43,296 nucleotides of DNA from an uncultured Merdimonas sp. (GTDB taxonomy: Bacteria; Bacillota; Clostridia; Lachnospirales; Lachnospiraceae). This document shows positions 1 to 9,063 of this stretch, one piece after another. Location: assembly GCA_944375725.1 (NCBI GenBank), contig CALWAZ010000079.1:1-43296 (forward strand), in the 5' to 3' direction. Both the position numbers and the translations under genes were made by a program. The notes under the pieces are model-generated. The model worked only from the letters and a program-made list of their open reading frames with translations, was not told the DNA's origin and made no database searches. The number at the start of each line of letters is the position of its first letter. Positions within the stretch are counted from its first letter, which is position 1.

Positions 1-86
1 TGATGGATTCCATGGTACTTGGGCTGACAGACATTCAACGAAATTATGGGAAACCATACATCAGCATCGTATTCAAGGAGGTGTAG
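1..86 (+). CDS. prp: Prp ribosomal-processing cysteine protease, C-terminal fragment
   Basis: Only the last 28 codons are in the window; the frame is read from base 3 and stops with TAG at 84-86. The visible tail ([17 protein letters not shown], then VFKEV) matches the C-terminus of the YsxB/Prp family as I know it. Prp normally sits between rplU and rpmA in Firmicutes and removes the N-terminal extension of ribosomal protein L27. The next gene here is rpmA, with just such an extension, and only 4 bases separate the two genes. The catalytic His and Cys lie outside the window, so activity cannot be judged. Confidence 0.8.
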   Translation, partial: MDSMVLGLTDIQRNYGKPYISIVFKEV

Positions 87-90
87 GATC

Positions 91-378
91 ATGTTACAGA
101 TGAACCTTCAGTTGTTCGCTCATAAAAAGGGAGTAGGTTCCACAAAGAACGGCCGTGATTCCGAGTCCAAGAGACTTGGCGCGAAGAGAGCCGACGGACA
201 GTTCGTAAAGGCTGGAAACATTCTTTACAGACAGCGCGGAACCAAGATTCACCCGGGTGTGAACGTAGGACGCGGCGGAGATGACACCCTGTTCGCTCTG
301 ACTGACGGAATTGTCAGATTTGAGAGAAAGGGCAGAGATAAGAAGCAGGTTTCTATCGTTCCGGTAGCAGCAGAATAA
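91..378 (+). CDS. rpmA: 50S ribosomal protein L27 with Prp-cleavable extension
   Basis: This 95-residue protein is large-subunit ribosomal protein L27, which lies near the peptidyl-transferase centre. The hallmark [19 protein letters not shown] follows an N-terminal extension, [10 protein letters not shown], that ends just before HKKG. In Firmicutes this extension (MLxLNLQFFA type) is cut off by Prp so that L27 can assemble correctly; the upstream gene is prp. The start at 91 is chosen because AGGAGG lies 8-13 bases upstream (76-82) and because the product then begins at the canonical extension; an in-frame ATG at 46 would read through the prp coding end. A strong terminator follows. Confidence 0.96.
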   Translation: MLQMNLQLFAHKKGVGSTKNGRDSESKRLGAKRADGQFVKAGNILYRQRGTKIHPGVNVGRGGDDTLFALTDGIVRFERKGRDKKQVSIVPVAAE

Positions 379-386
379 ATTGGTTT

Positions 387-1748
<1,362 letters not shown>

Positions 1749-1775
1749 AATGCCCCAGGGCATAAAGGAGAAATT

Positions 1776-2078
1776 ATGACAAGCAGACAACGGGCTTATT
1801 TAAAAAGCCTTGCCATGACTATGGATCCCATTTTTCAAGTGGGAAAATCCTCTGTTACGCCGGAGCTGACAGCGGCCATCGATGAGGCGCTGACAGCCAG
1901 AGAGCTGATCAAACTCAGTGTGCTGCAGAACTGCGCGGACAATCCGAAAGATATCGCGGTACTGATCGCGGACCGGACCCGTTCCCAGGTAGTACAGGTG
2001 ATTGGCAAAAAGATTGTGCTTTACCGGGAAAACAAGGATGAAAAGAACGGAAAGAAAAAAATTCTGCTTCCCGTATAA
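1776..2078 (+). CDS. yhbY: YhbY/CRS1-type RNA-binding ribosome-assembly protein
   Basis: This 100-residue basic protein has the CRM (YhbY) fold signature: an opening R-x-x-L-K-S/L-A motif (RAYLKSLA), the GxxG-like turn QVGKSS, then ELIKLSVLQN and a C-terminal GKKIVLYRE strand. YhbY binds pre-50S particles and works with Obg in large-subunit assembly, which fits its position 27 bases after obgE. AAAGGAG lies just upstream of the ATG. The C-terminal lysine-rich tail is typical. The Bacillus relative is YqeI, found beside nadD and yqeK as here. Confidence 0.92.
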   Translation: MTSRQRAYLKSLAMTMDPIFQVGKSSVTPELTAAIDEALTARELIKLSVLQNCADNPKDIAVLIADRTRSQVVQVIGKKIVLYRENKDEKNGKKKILLPV

Positions 2079-2132
2079 GCCATCGGAAAGCAGCGGTCGT
2101 TATTTTAGCTGAGGAAGGGCAGTGGCTTCTCT

Positions 2133-2786
2133 ATGGATACAGGGAGACGAAAGAAAGTGGGGATTCTGGGGGGAACCTTTGATCCCATCCATACAGGTCA
2201 TTTGATTCTGGCGGAGGAAGCCTGCGAGGCTTTCTCGCTGGATTACGTGCTGCTCATGCCAAACGGCAATCCACCCCATAAGGCAGGACAGGTCCAGGCC
2301 ACCATGGAGCAGCGGACACGGATGGCAGAGCTTGCTGTGGCGGACAATCCTCATCTGCGGGTTTCTGACTTTGAAAAGACACCCCAGGATTACCACTATA
2401 CGTACGAAACTCTGGAGTTTCTGACAGCGAAACATCCGGACACTGATTTTTATTTTATTCTGGGCGCGGATTCGCTGATGCTTTTTCATACCTGGAAGGA
2501 GCCCCAGCGGATTTGCGACTGCTGCGCGATTCTGGCGGCAGTCCGGGACGGTATGCGTCCGCTGGAGCTGGAAAGCTGGATCGAGGCTCTGAATAAACGG
2601 TTTGGAGCGCGGATTTACCCCCTTTCCACCACAAACATTGATATTTCCTCTAATATGATACGGGAAAAAGTGCAGTGCGGCCGCAGTATCCGTTATTATG
2701 TTCCGGCCTCCGTGGAGGCGTATATTTACAGGGAGGGATTATATCTCCCTGAGAAGAGGACAAGGGTGCCGAATGAAAAACGATGA
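2133..2786 (+). CDS. nadD: Nicotinate-nucleotide adenylyltransferase
   Basis: NadD transfers AMP from ATP to nicotinate mononucleotide, giving deamido-NAD in NAD synthesis. The 217-residue protein carries the nucleotidyltransferase motif GGTFDPIHTGH (residues 12-22) and the C-terminal ISSNMIREK, matching the ISSTxxR motif that binds ATP phosphates. The start at 2133 has only a distant purine-rich GAGGAAGGG (2111-2119), so initiation may be modest; no better in-frame start is visible. The end overlaps yqeK by 14 bases, indicating translational coupling within the operon. Confidence 0.94.
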   Translation: MDTGRRKKVGILGGTFDPIHTGHLILAEEACEAFSLDYVLLMPNGNPPHKAGQVQATMEQRTRMAELAVADNPHLRVSDFEKTPQDYHYTYETLEFLTAKHPDTDFYFILGADSLMLFHTWKEPQRICDCCAILAAVRDGMRPLELESWIEALNKRFGARIYPLSTTNIDISSNMIREKVQCGRSIRYYVPASVEAYIYREGLYLPEKRTRVPNEKR

Positions 2787-3387
2787 TATTAAAACTTATC
2801 AGAAAAAACTGAAGCACGAGATGGATGACGGGCGTTATCAGCATACGCTGGGCGTCATGTATACCTGCGCGGCTCTGGCCATGCGCTACGAATACGATAT
2901 ACAAAAAGCCCAGCTGGCAGGTCTTCTTCACGACTGCGCGAAATGTATCCCAAACGGGAAGAAGCTGAAGCTCTGTGAAAAGCACAATATCCAGATCACG
3001 GATGTGGAGCGGCGCAATCCGTTCCTGCTTCACGCAAAGCTGGGAGCTTTTCTGGCCATGCATGATTACGGCGTCAGTGATGAAGAAATCTTAAGCGCCA
3101 TTCTGAACCATACTACCGGAAAGCCGGACATGACTCTTCTGGACAAGATCGTCTATGTGGCTGACTATATTGAGCCGCGGCGCAATAAGGCGCCAAATCT
3201 GAAGGAAGTGCGCAGGCTGGCTTTTGTGGATCTGGATGAGGCTCTGTTCAAGATTCTTTCCGATACCCTGGAATATCTGGATGAGGGCTCCGGTGAGATC
3301 GACGAGATGACTCTGAAGGCTTATGAGTACTATAAACATGAAAGAAACACAGAAAACAACAAGGAAAATGAGGAGGTAAAGGCATGA
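2773..3387 (+). CDS. yqeK: YqeK-family HD phosphohydrolase (Ap4A hydrolase)
   Basis: This is a 204-residue HD-domain protein: His24 (RYQHTLGV), His53-Asp54 (LLHDCAK) and a following His (LLHAKLGA), then VADYIEPRR, a YqeK signature. Bacillus and Staphylococcus YqeK is an iron-dependent symmetrical Ap4A hydrolase producing ADP from diadenosine tetraphosphate, a stress alarmone. The ATG at 2773 lies within the end of nadD; it is chosen because the protein then begins immediately before the first HD helix, as in relatives. The stop overlaps the rsfS start as ATGA. Confidence 0.9.
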   Translation: MKNDDIKTYQKKLKHEMDDGRYQHTLGVMYTCAALAMRYEYDIQKAQLAGLLHDCAKCIPNGKKLKLCEKHNIQITDVERRNPFLLHAKLGAFLAMHDYGVSDEEILSAILNHTTGKPDMTLLDKIVYVADYIEPRRNKAPNLKEVRRLAFVDLDEALFKILSDTLEYLDEGSGEIDEMTLKAYEYYKHERNTENNKENEEVKA

Positions 3388-3749
3388 CACAGACACAGTC
3401 CAAGCAGATGGCACGGCTGGCCTATGATGCGCTGGAGGATAAGAAAGCGCGGGATATCCGCATCCTGGATATTTCGGAAATTTCTGTCCTTGCCGATTAT
3501 TTTCTGATAGCCAGCGGTACCAACAAGAATCAGGTGCAGGCTATGGTAGACAACGTGGAGGAAGAGCTTCACAAGGCGGGCTACTCGCCCAGACAGGTGG
3601 AGGGCTATCAGACAGCGAACTGGATTCTTCTGGATTACGGCGATATCATCATCCATATTTTTGATGAGGAAAACCGGCTGTTTTACGATCTGGAGCGGAT
3701 CTGGAGAGACGGCTCCGTCATTTCACCGGAAGCTCTGAAGGAGGCATAA
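3384..3749 (+). CDS. rsfS: Ribosomal silencing factor RsfS
   Basis: RsfS (formerly YbeB/Iojap) binds L14 and blocks joining of the ribosomal subunits when nutrients are short. The 121-residue protein shows the family core: DISEISVLADYFLIASG, then NQVQAMVDNVEEEL, EGYQTANWILLDYGDIIIHI and YDLERIWRD near the C-terminus. An excellent GAGGAGG ribosome-binding site lies 8 bases before the ATG, and the start shares ATGA with the yqeK stop, so translation is coupled. The nadD-yqeK-rsfS order is standard in Firmicutes. Confidence 0.95.
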   Translation: MTQTQSKQMARLAYDALEDKKARDIRILDISEISVLADYFLIASGTNKNQVQAMVDNVEEELHKAGYSPRQVEGYQTANWILLDYGDIIIHIFDEENRLFYDLERIWRDGSVISPEALKEA

Positions 3750-3754
3750 CACCA

Positions 3755-4441
3755 ATGATACTGACAGGCGTCATCATCAATCTCGCCGCAATCGTTCTTG
3801 GCAGTGCCGCCGGCCTTCTGCTCAAGAAAGGAATTCCGGACAGCATGGGCGAGTCTGTGATGAAGGCCATGGCTCTCTGCGTACTGTATATTGGCATCAG
3901 CGGCTCACTGGATGGGGAAAATATACTGATTGCCATCATTTCCATGGCGGTGGGAACGATCATCGGCGAGGCTCTGGCCCTGCAGCAGCGGCTGGAGCAG
4001 CTCGGAAACTGGATTCAATCCAAATGCCGTCCTTCGGCGTCGGGCGTTTCCGTGGCAGAAGGCTTTGTCAATGCCAGTCTTTTGTTCTGCATCGGCGCGA
4101 TGGCTATCGTAGGCTCTCTGCAGAGCGGCCTTTCACTGGATCACGGCACACTGATCGCCAAATCCCTGATTGACGGAATCTCTGCCATCGTTCTGTCTTC
4201 CAGTCTGGGAATCGGCGTTATGTTTTCTGGTATCCTGTGTTTCCTCTACGAGGGACTCATCACCGTATGCGCCAGATTTGTGGGGCCGTATCTTACCACC
4301 TCCGTCATCAATGAAATGACTTGTGTAGGCTCCCTGCTGATTATCGCGGTGGGAATCAATATGATGTTTAAAAGCAAAATCCGTGTGATGAACTCGATTC
4401 CGGCTGTCATTCTGCCGGTTCTGCTCTGCCGGATTATGTAA
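3755..4441 (+). CDS. DUF554 (YdfK-like) integral membrane protein
   Basis: This 228-residue protein consists almost wholly of hydrophobic helices (about six or seven), starting MILTGVIINLAAIVLGSAAG, with conserved small-residue segments and an ISGS...GTIIGE pattern typical of DUF554/YqgA-YdfK proteins. The biochemical role of this family is not established; some members have been proposed to be transporters. It begins 5 bases after rsfS and precedes a NUDIX gene, so it is probably the distal end of the same operon. No cytoplasmic enzymatic domain is visible. Confidence 0.85.
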   Translation: MILTGVIINLAAIVLGSAAGLLLKKGIPDSMGESVMKAMALCVLYIGISGSLDGENILIAIISMAVGTIIGEALALQQRLEQLGNWIQSKCRPSASGVSVAEGFVNASLLFCIGAMAIVGSLQSGLSLDHGTLIAKSLIDGISAIVLSSSLGIGVMFSGILCFLYEGLITVCARFVGPYLTTSVINEMTCVGSLLIIAVGINMMFKSKIRVMNSIPAVILPVLLCRIM

Positions 4442-4477
4442 GTTCTCCGCTGTCCCGGGGAGGAAAGGAAGAAGACC

Positions 4478-5098
4478 ATGGGCAGTATCCGAAAAATAAC
4501 TCAGGTTACAGACAACAGATTCCTCAACATGTTTGATCTGGATGTGGTGCACCGCACAGGCGCTCCGGGAAAGTACTATGTAGCCTCCCGCGCCAGAAGC
4601 GCCGGGGAACTGAAGCTTTCCACAAAGGTAAACCGGGCTGACGGTGTAATTATCTATGCCCTGTATGGGGAGAAAAAAGACCGGGTCGTTCTGATCCGGC
4701 AGTACCGCTACAGCATAGACGGCTATATTTATGAATTCCCTGCGGGGCTGGTGGAGGAGGGAGAAGACTTTCACGAGGCCGGTATCCGGGAACTGAAAGA
4801 GGAGACGGGACTTTCCTTCCATCCCATTGAAGTGGATCCGATTTTCTCGAAGCCTTATTTTACCACCATCGGAATGACGGATGAATCCTGCGCCGCTGTG
4901 TATGGCACCGCGGATGGAAAGATTTCCGCGGAGGGACTGGAAGACAGCGAGGAAATCGAAGTCATTCTGGCAGACAGAGAAGAAATCCGGAGAATCCTGA
5001 AGGAAGAGAACGTATCCCTGATGTGCGCTTACATGATGATGCATTTTCTCCATGCGGATCCGGAGAATCCCTTTGCGTTTCTGGAGGTGGAAACATGA
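4478..5098 (+). CDS. NUDIX hydrolase, ADP-ribose pyrophosphatase type
   Basis: The 206-residue protein contains a complete NUDIX box within about residues 88-110: FPAGLVEEGED, then REL-KEETGL, giving the G-x5-E-x7-RE-x2-EE-x-G pattern that binds the catalytic Mg ions. The sequence before it (RVVLIRQYRY, YEFPAGL) resembles ADP-ribose/nucleoside-diphosphate-sugar pyrophosphatases such as NudF rather than MutT. Such enzymes remove ADP-ribose and related nucleotides, which fits loosely with the nearby nadD. GGGGAGGAAAGG precedes the ATG. It overlaps the next gene by ATGA. The exact substrate cannot be read from the sequence. Confidence 0.86.
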   Translation: MGSIRKITQVTDNRFLNMFDLDVVHRTGAPGKYYVASRARSAGELKLSTKVNRADGVIIYALYGEKKDRVVLIRQYRYSIDGYIYEFPAGLVEEGEDFHEAGIRELKEETGLSFHPIEVDPIFSKPYFTTIGMTDESCAAVYGTADGKISAEGLEDSEEIEVILADREEIRRILKEENVSLMCAYMMMHFLHADPENPFAFLEVET

Positions 5099-5535
5099 CA
5101 CTGGAAGAACAGCTGGAACTCTGGCATCAGAACAATGAATATGAAAAAATTATTGCGGAGCTGGAAAAAATTCCGGATTCTGAGCGCAGCCATCATCTGA
5201 CGGGTCTTCTGGCCAGAGCTTACGAGAACGCCGCGGACGGCACGGCGCGTCCGGAATATCATCTCCATGCCATTGAGCTCCTGAAAGGGGCCGTGGAAGA
5301 AGAGGATCCAAACTGGAACTTCCGGATGGGCTTTGCCCTGTACTGGCTGGACCGGGAAGAGGAGGCTGTCCCTTATTTTGAGCGGATATTTACTTTGATT
5401 TCCACTGATCCGGAGACACAGGCATTCTGGTCGGATGCCAGGGAGCTTCTCGATTACTGCAGAATGCAGGCGGCCAGAAAACGGCAGCAGAAGGCGGATG
5501 AGCCCTATCTGTCCATTTCTCGGAGAATCTGGTAA
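5095..5535 (+). CDS. Small TPR-like helical protein of unknown function
   Basis: I do not recognise a named family. The 146-residue product is rich in Glu, Leu and Ala and reads as paired amphipathic helices with TPR-like spacing (WHQNNEYEKIIAELEKIP, then LTGLLARAYENA, then FRMGFALYWLDREEEAVPYF). There is no signal peptide or membrane segment. The start at 5095 shares ATGA with the NUDIX stop and has GGAGGTGG seven bases upstream; a longer reading frame beginning at 5023 would run inside the NUDIX gene and is not supported. It is the last gene before the operon terminator. A protein-protein adaptor role is a guess from the fold only. Confidence 0.7.
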   Translation: MTLEEQLELWHQNNEYEKIIAELEKIPDSERSHHLTGLLARAYENAADGTARPEYHLHAIELLKGAVEEEDPNWNFRMGFALYWLDREEEAVPYFERIFTLISTDPETQAFWSDARELLDYCRMQAARKRQQKADEPYLSISRRIW

Positions 5536-5574
5536 GCATGAAATACAGGTTTTGCAGAATATAAAAAATGAAAA

Positions 5575-5626
5575 GAGGATTTTCCATCTCAGCCTTTGCG
5601 GCGCGGACAGGAAACTCCTCTTTTTT
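5575..5626 (+). terminator. Terminator of the obgE-NUDIX operon
   Basis: GAGGATTTTCC (5575-5585) pairs with GGAAACTCCTC (5610-5620) with one mismatch, followed by TTTTTT (5621-5626). It lies 40 bases after the last stop codon and separates this operon from the convergent lexA gene. Confidence 0.75.
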
Positions 5627-5682
5627 ATTATATACTTAATATTGTAAAAAGAATACAAAACCTGGAGTGAAAGGAAAAGGGT

Positions 5683-6300
5683 TTAACGGAAGAAACGGAA
5701 CACGCCGAACACCTTTCCGAGAATCTGGCAGTCCGGTACAATGATCGGCTCCATCGTATCGTTTTCCGGCTGGAGGCGGATATGATCAGCCTCCCGGTAA
5801 AAGGTCTTTACTGTGGCTGAATCCTCCACCAGAGCCACCACCATATCTCCGTTCCGGGCTGTCTGGCACTGCTCCACGATAATCGTATCGCCGTCAAAGA
5901 TACCGGCATTGATCATGGAGTCGCCCTGAACCTTCAGCATAAAGCACTGTTCATTTGGCATAAACTCCATGGGAACCGGAAAATAGGATTCAATGTTTTC
6001 CACGGCAAGAATTGGTTCACCGGCAGCTACCTTTCCCACAATCGGTACATTGACAAGCTCCCGGCGGGTCAGATTGAAATTATCATCGATAATCTCAATC
6101 GCGCGGGGCTTAGTGGGATCCCGGCGGATGTAGCCGTTCTTTTCCAGTGTCTCCAGATGGGAGTGCACAGAAGAAGTGGATTTGAGATCTACCGCCTCAC
6201 AGATGTCCCGCACCGAAGGGGGATATCCTTTGTTAATGATTTGTGATTTTATATATTCAAGAATCTCAGACTGTTTTTTTGAAATTTTTCCGTAGGGCAT
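5683..6300 (-). CDS. lexA: LexA SOS repressor / S24 self-cleaving peptidase
   Basis: LexA represses DNA-damage genes and cleaves itself when stimulated by RecA. The 205-residue product has an N-terminal winged helix ([35 protein letters not shown]) and a C-terminal S24 domain with the Ala93-Gly94 cleavage bond, catalytic Ser128 ([10 protein letters not shown]) and Lys165 (SATVKTF), all intact. The start at 6300 ([10 protein letters not shown]) has GGAGGA upstream; longer in-frame starts up to 6408 lie inside the promoter and are rejected. The promoter carries two LexA-like boxes, so autoregulation is expected. A LysM gene 4 kb away has the same boxes. Confidence 0.96.
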   Translation of the reverse strand: MPYGKISKKQSEILEYIKSQIINKGYPPSVRDICEAVDLKSTSSVHSHLETLEKNGYIRRDPTKPRAIEIIDDNFNLTRRELVNVPIVGKVAAGEPILAVENIESYFPVPMEFMPNEQCFMLKVQGDSMINAGIFDGDTIIVEQCQTARNGDMVVALVEDSATVKTFYREADHIRLQPENDTMEPIIVPDCQILGKVFGVFRFFR

Positions 6301-6379
6301 TTTGGGGTATTTCCTCCTTCTGAAACTGCGTCCGCAGTCCGTAATACCGATTCCGGCAGATAATTTATATAATATAAAC

Positions 6380-6408
6380 AGTATAGCATATGAGGGACGC
6401 AGATGCAA
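6380..6408 (-). promoter_or_regulatory. lexA promoter (TTGCAT-N17-TATACT)
   Basis: Read on the minus strand, TTGCAT (6403-6408) and TATACT (6380-6385) are separated by exactly 17 bases. The predicted start is near 6373, giving a leader of about 70 bases. A LexA-like box overlaps the -35 element. Confidence 0.72.
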
Positions 6409-6431
6409 ACAAATGTTTAGAAAATTTGTTC
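6407..6431. promoter_or_regulatory. Two LexA (Cheo-type) boxes at the lexA promoter
   Basis: Gram-positive LexA recognises GAAC-N4-GTTC. AAAC-AAAT-GTTT (6407-6418) is a symmetrical variant overlapping the -35, and GAAA-ATTT-GTTC (6420-6431) differs at one position. Tandem boxes over a lexA promoter are expected for autoregulation. Both are imperfect, which suggests moderate affinity and early induction. Confidence 0.65.
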
Positions 6432-6434
6432 TAT

Positions 6435-6469
6435 TTTAGATTTACATAATTAAATTATGTAAATCTAAA
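6435..6469. repeat. 35-bp perfect palindrome with XerD-like half-sites
   Basis: Two perfect 17-base arms flank a single central base: TTTAGATTTACATAATT (6435-6451) and its exact complement (6453-6469). The core TTTACATAA-N5-TTATGTAAA (6441-6463) recurs at 18852-18874 in front of a nitroreductase gene. It lies between lexA and the divergent DUF3048 gene, about 27 bases beyond the lexA -35. There is no adjacent T-run, so a terminator is unlikely; an operator or recombinase site fits better. Confidence 0.7.
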
Positions 6470-6568
6470 GGCTGCAGAAAGAGCTGCGGAGACCTCCGCT
6501 GAAAATGTAAACGTTTCATGAACTCAGAGTGAACATTTATTTTTTTTCTGGTATCCTGCCTGGATATA

Positions 6569-6577
6569 TGATATAAT
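6569..6577 (+). promoter_or_regulatory. Extended -10 promoter of the DUF3048 gene
   Basis: TGaTATAAT (6569-6577) is a perfect extended -10 element; the matching -35 region (TGGTAT, 6549-6554) is weak, as is common for this class. The predicted leader runs about 80 bases to the ATG at 6663. The rest of 6470-6660 holds no gene that I can see. Confidence 0.55.
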
Positions 6578-6662
6578 TATTACTAAATTATTACGCCCTC
6601 AGCGCCTGGCTGTCAGCATTTTGCCCTGCTGAGGGAAAACACACACAGGAAGGAACTAGGAG

Positions 6663-7781
6663 ATGAAAAAACATGTAAAATGGCTTCTGCTGACTCTGAG
6701 CCTTGTATGTCTTGCAGGCACAGCCGGATGCGCAAGCAGTGAAAAGGAAGCTGCTGCAGTTGACAGCTTTTCCACAGAGGACGAGGTTGTCGCGGAAGAG
6801 GCGGAGACTGAAGAGCAGGAAGAAGAAGTGGAGGAAATTGCTCCGGAAGGAATGTACCGAAGCGAGCTGACCAATGAATGGATCAGCGAAGACCTGAAAG
6901 ATCAGCGGCCCATTGCCGTTATGGTAGACAATGAGAAGACAGCGCTTCCTCATTACGGACTGACTCAGGCTGATATCATCTATGAAATGATGAACAGTAC
7001 GCAGAACGGACAGATTACACGTTTTATGGTCCTGGTGAAGGATTATGACAGCATCGATCAGCTGGGAAGTGTCCGGAGTGTGCGTCCGACGAACCTTATG
7101 ATAGCGCCGGAATGGAATGCCATCGTATGTCACGACGGCGGTCCATTCTATATCAACAGTTTCCTGCAGAATGCCTATGTGGATCATTTCAGCGGAACCT
7201 TTTCCAGAGTAAATAACGGAAAGCCCCGTGAGTTCACAGAGTATATTCTGCCGGGGGATATGGAGGACAATTTCAAAAACTCCAGCGTGGACCGCAACTA
7301 TAACGAATACGCGCCCACAGAGCCCCATTTTGAATTTGCTTCTGAAAACAGTCCGGTGGATTTATCCGGAGAAGCGGGAAGCAGAGCCTGTACACTGGTG
7401 GATCTTCCGTTCCCGCACAATGGTTCTGAGCTCAATTATGATGAGGCCTCCGGCACCTATCTGTATTCCGAGTATGGTTCCCCCCATCGGGATCCCGGAA
7501 ACAATAATGAACAGCTCGCGTTTAAGAATGTGATTCTTCAGAAGATGAGCTACAGCCAGCTGGACGATCACGGCTACATGGTCTGGAACTGTCTGGCTAC
7601 CGGAATGGAAGGCTATTATATTACAAATGGCCAGGCAATCCCCATTACCTGGAGCAAGATTTCCGATACAGAACGTACCATCTATTACGATATGACCGGC
7701 GATGAAATCACCATCAATACAGGAAAGACCTACATTGGTTTTGTGGGCGATGACGTCTGGGATGAGCTGGTCATTGAATAA
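6663..7781 (+). CDS. DUF3048 (YerB-like) surface lipoprotein
   Basis: A 372-residue lipoprotein: signal peptide MKKHVKWLLLTLSLVCLAG, then lipobox TAGC with the modified Cys at residue 23, followed by an acidic Glu-rich linker. The folded part begins near residue 85 with RPIAVMVDNEK and contains QADIIYEMMNSTQNGQITRFM and LGSVRSVRPTNL, signatures of DUF3048 (Bacillus YerB). The function is unknown; YerB relatives sit outside the membrane of Firmicutes. GGAACTAGGAG precedes the ATG. The gene is monocistronic between the lexA divergent region and a shared terminator. Confidence 0.88.
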   Translation: MKKHVKWLLLTLSLVCLAGTAGCASSEKEAAAVDSFSTEDEVVAEEAETEEQEEEVEEIAPEGMYRSELTNEWISEDLKDQRPIAVMVDNEKTALPHYGLTQADIIYEMMNSTQNGQITRFMVLVKDYDSIDQLGSVRSVRPTNLMIAPEWNAIVCHDGGPFYINSFLQNAYVDHFSGTFSRVNNGKPREFTEYILPGDMEDNFKNSSVDRNYNEYAPTEPHFEFASENSPVDLSGEAGSRACTLVDLPFPHNGSELNYDEASGTYLYSEYGSPHRDPGNNNEQLAFKNVILQKMSYSQLDDHGYMVWNCLATGMEGYYITNGQAIPITWSKISDTERTIYYDMTGDEITINTGKTYIGFVGDDVWDELVIE

Positions 7782-7815
7782 AAAAGAAACCGATACTTAC
7801 CGGTAAACGGAGAAT

Positions 7816-7868
7816 GAAAAAACACAGGCGGCAGAAAAAGTATTTTCTGTTCAGCCTGTGTTTTTTGT
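7816..7868. terminator. Bidirectional terminator between DUF3048 gene and recombinase
   Basis: ACACAGGC (7822-7829) pairs with GCCTGTGT (7854-7861), and inside it GCAGAAAA pairs with TTTTCTG around AGTA. A-run before and TTTTTT after make it usable from both strands; it lies between two convergent genes. Confidence 0.8.
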
Positions 7869-7894
7869 GGGTTTCATCCTGTCTGCGGCAGCCG

Positions 7895-8971
7895 TCAGTC
7901 GGAGGTTTCCCGGAGCCGAACCGCCTTTGCGGCCATCCGCCGCCGGTTTTCATCCTGGGCCGCATAGTGTTTCTTTGTGGTATTCACATCTTTATGTCCC
8001 AGCACATCTGCTACCAGATAAATGTCCCCTGTTTCCTGGTAAAGGGTCGTACCGTAGGTACTGCGCAGCTTATGAGGAGTGATCTTTTTCAGCGGCGTCA
8101 CCTGCCGGGCATATTTTTTCACCAGATTTTCCACGGCTCCCACGCTGATGCGCCTGTTCTGGGTGGAGTAGAAGAGTGCTTTCTCATGGCCGGTCTGCGG
8201 GTTCACCAGCTTCCGGCTGCCCTCGATGTAATTTTTCAGCGCCCTTTCCACTTCCTCCCCGAAGTAGACGATCATTTCCGAGCCGCCTTTCCGGGTTACC
8301 TTGATCCCGTTGTTGTTGAAATCCACATCTGTGATATCCAGCCCTACGCACTCTGACACACGGATTCCGGTGCCCAGCAGAAGAGTGACGATGGCCAGAT
8401 CCCGTTCCTTCGTCTTTTCATAATAGACTTTTTTCTGTCCGGTCAGCTGATCGCCGCCATGCTCGATGAAATCCAGAAGACGGGCCGTTTCATCCGGATC
8501 CAGCCGTATAATCGCCTTGTCATGGAGCTTCGGCATGTCCACAAACACCGTAGGATTGGTATGAATCAGCTGACGCTTGTAATAGTAGGCATAAAAGCTT
8601 CTGAGAGCCGACATTTTACGCTTCATTCCCTGCTCGCTGTTGGTTACAGAAGCCACCGAGCCGTCTTCCTCATCCCTCTGGTACAGCTTCAGATATTCCT
8701 CGTATTCCTCAATATCCACAGCCTCCAGCCTGTCCAGATCCGACACCTTGAAATCAGTCGTCTGGTAATTTTTATAATAGGGATTTTCCTCGATCAGAAA
8801 GCGGAAAAATACCCGGATATCGTAGGCATAGGAAATCCGGGTACGCGTGGAGGTGGTAGGCTCCGCGGCCCGGAAATAGTCCTTGGCAAATGGGGGCAGG
8901 GTTTTCAGAATTTCCCGCAGTTTCTGTATATTTGCCATATCTGTCTGTTCATGATAGCTCTTATATTCCAT
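7895..8971 (-). CDS. Tyrosine recombinase, Xer/integrase family
   Basis: The 358-residue protein has an N-terminal SAM-like core-binding domain (about 20-145) and a C-terminal catalytic domain (155-345). All catalytic residues are present: Arg204 (TGIRVSE), Lys228 (TRKGG), His300-x-x-Arg303 (PHKLR), His326 (LGHKDVNTT) and nucleophile Tyr336 (KHYAA). The linker between domains is longer than in XerC/XerD. No excisionase, phage or conjugation gene is nearby, so it looks like a resident chromosomal recombinase rather than an element integrase. AAAGGAA lies about 9 bases before the ATG. Two inverted XerD-like sites in the window (6435, 18849) are possible but unproven targets. Confidence 0.93.
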   Translation of the reverse strand: MEYKSYHEQTDMANIQKLREILKTLPPFAKDYFRAAEPTTSTRTRISYAYDIRVFFRFLIEENPYYKNYQTTDFKVSDLDRLEAVDIEEYEEYLKLYQRDEEDGSVASVTNSEQGMKRKMSALRSFYAYYYKRQLIHTNPTVFVDMPKLHDKAIIRLDPDETARLLDFIEHGGDQLTGQKKVYYEKTKERDLAIVTLLLGTGIRVSECVGLDITDVDFNNNGIKVTRKGGSEMIVYFGEEVERALKNYIEGSRKLVNPQTGHEKALFYSTQNRRISVGAVENLVKKYARQVTPLKKITPHKLRSTYGTTLYQETGDIYLVADVLGHKDVNTTKKHYAAQDENRRRMAAKAVRLRETSD

Positions 8972-9007
8972 GAGATCATTCCTTTCCGTATTCGCTGTGA
9001 TTCGTGT

Positions 9008-9036
9008 TTGCCATCTATCCTTCTGTGTGTTATAAT
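9008..9036 (+). promoter_or_regulatory. Promoter of the cobalamin riboswitch transcript
   Basis: TTGCCA (9008-9013) and a perfect TATAAT (9031-9036) are separated by 17 bases; the predicted start is near 9043, about 20 bases before the aptamer. The intact promoter suggests the riboswitch is still transcribed. Confidence 0.75.
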
Positions 9037-9063
9037 ATCCATACGTACAATTCCATATGTCAG

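Noticed and set aside
4133..5101. 322-codon minus-strand frame across the DUF554 and NUDIX genes
   Set aside because: It overlaps two well-supported genes on the other strand and shows no family motif.
6506..6518. cre-like TGTAAACGTTTCA near the DUF3048 promoter
   Set aside because: One base short of the symmetrical CcpA site and 60 bases upstream of the -10; not convincing.
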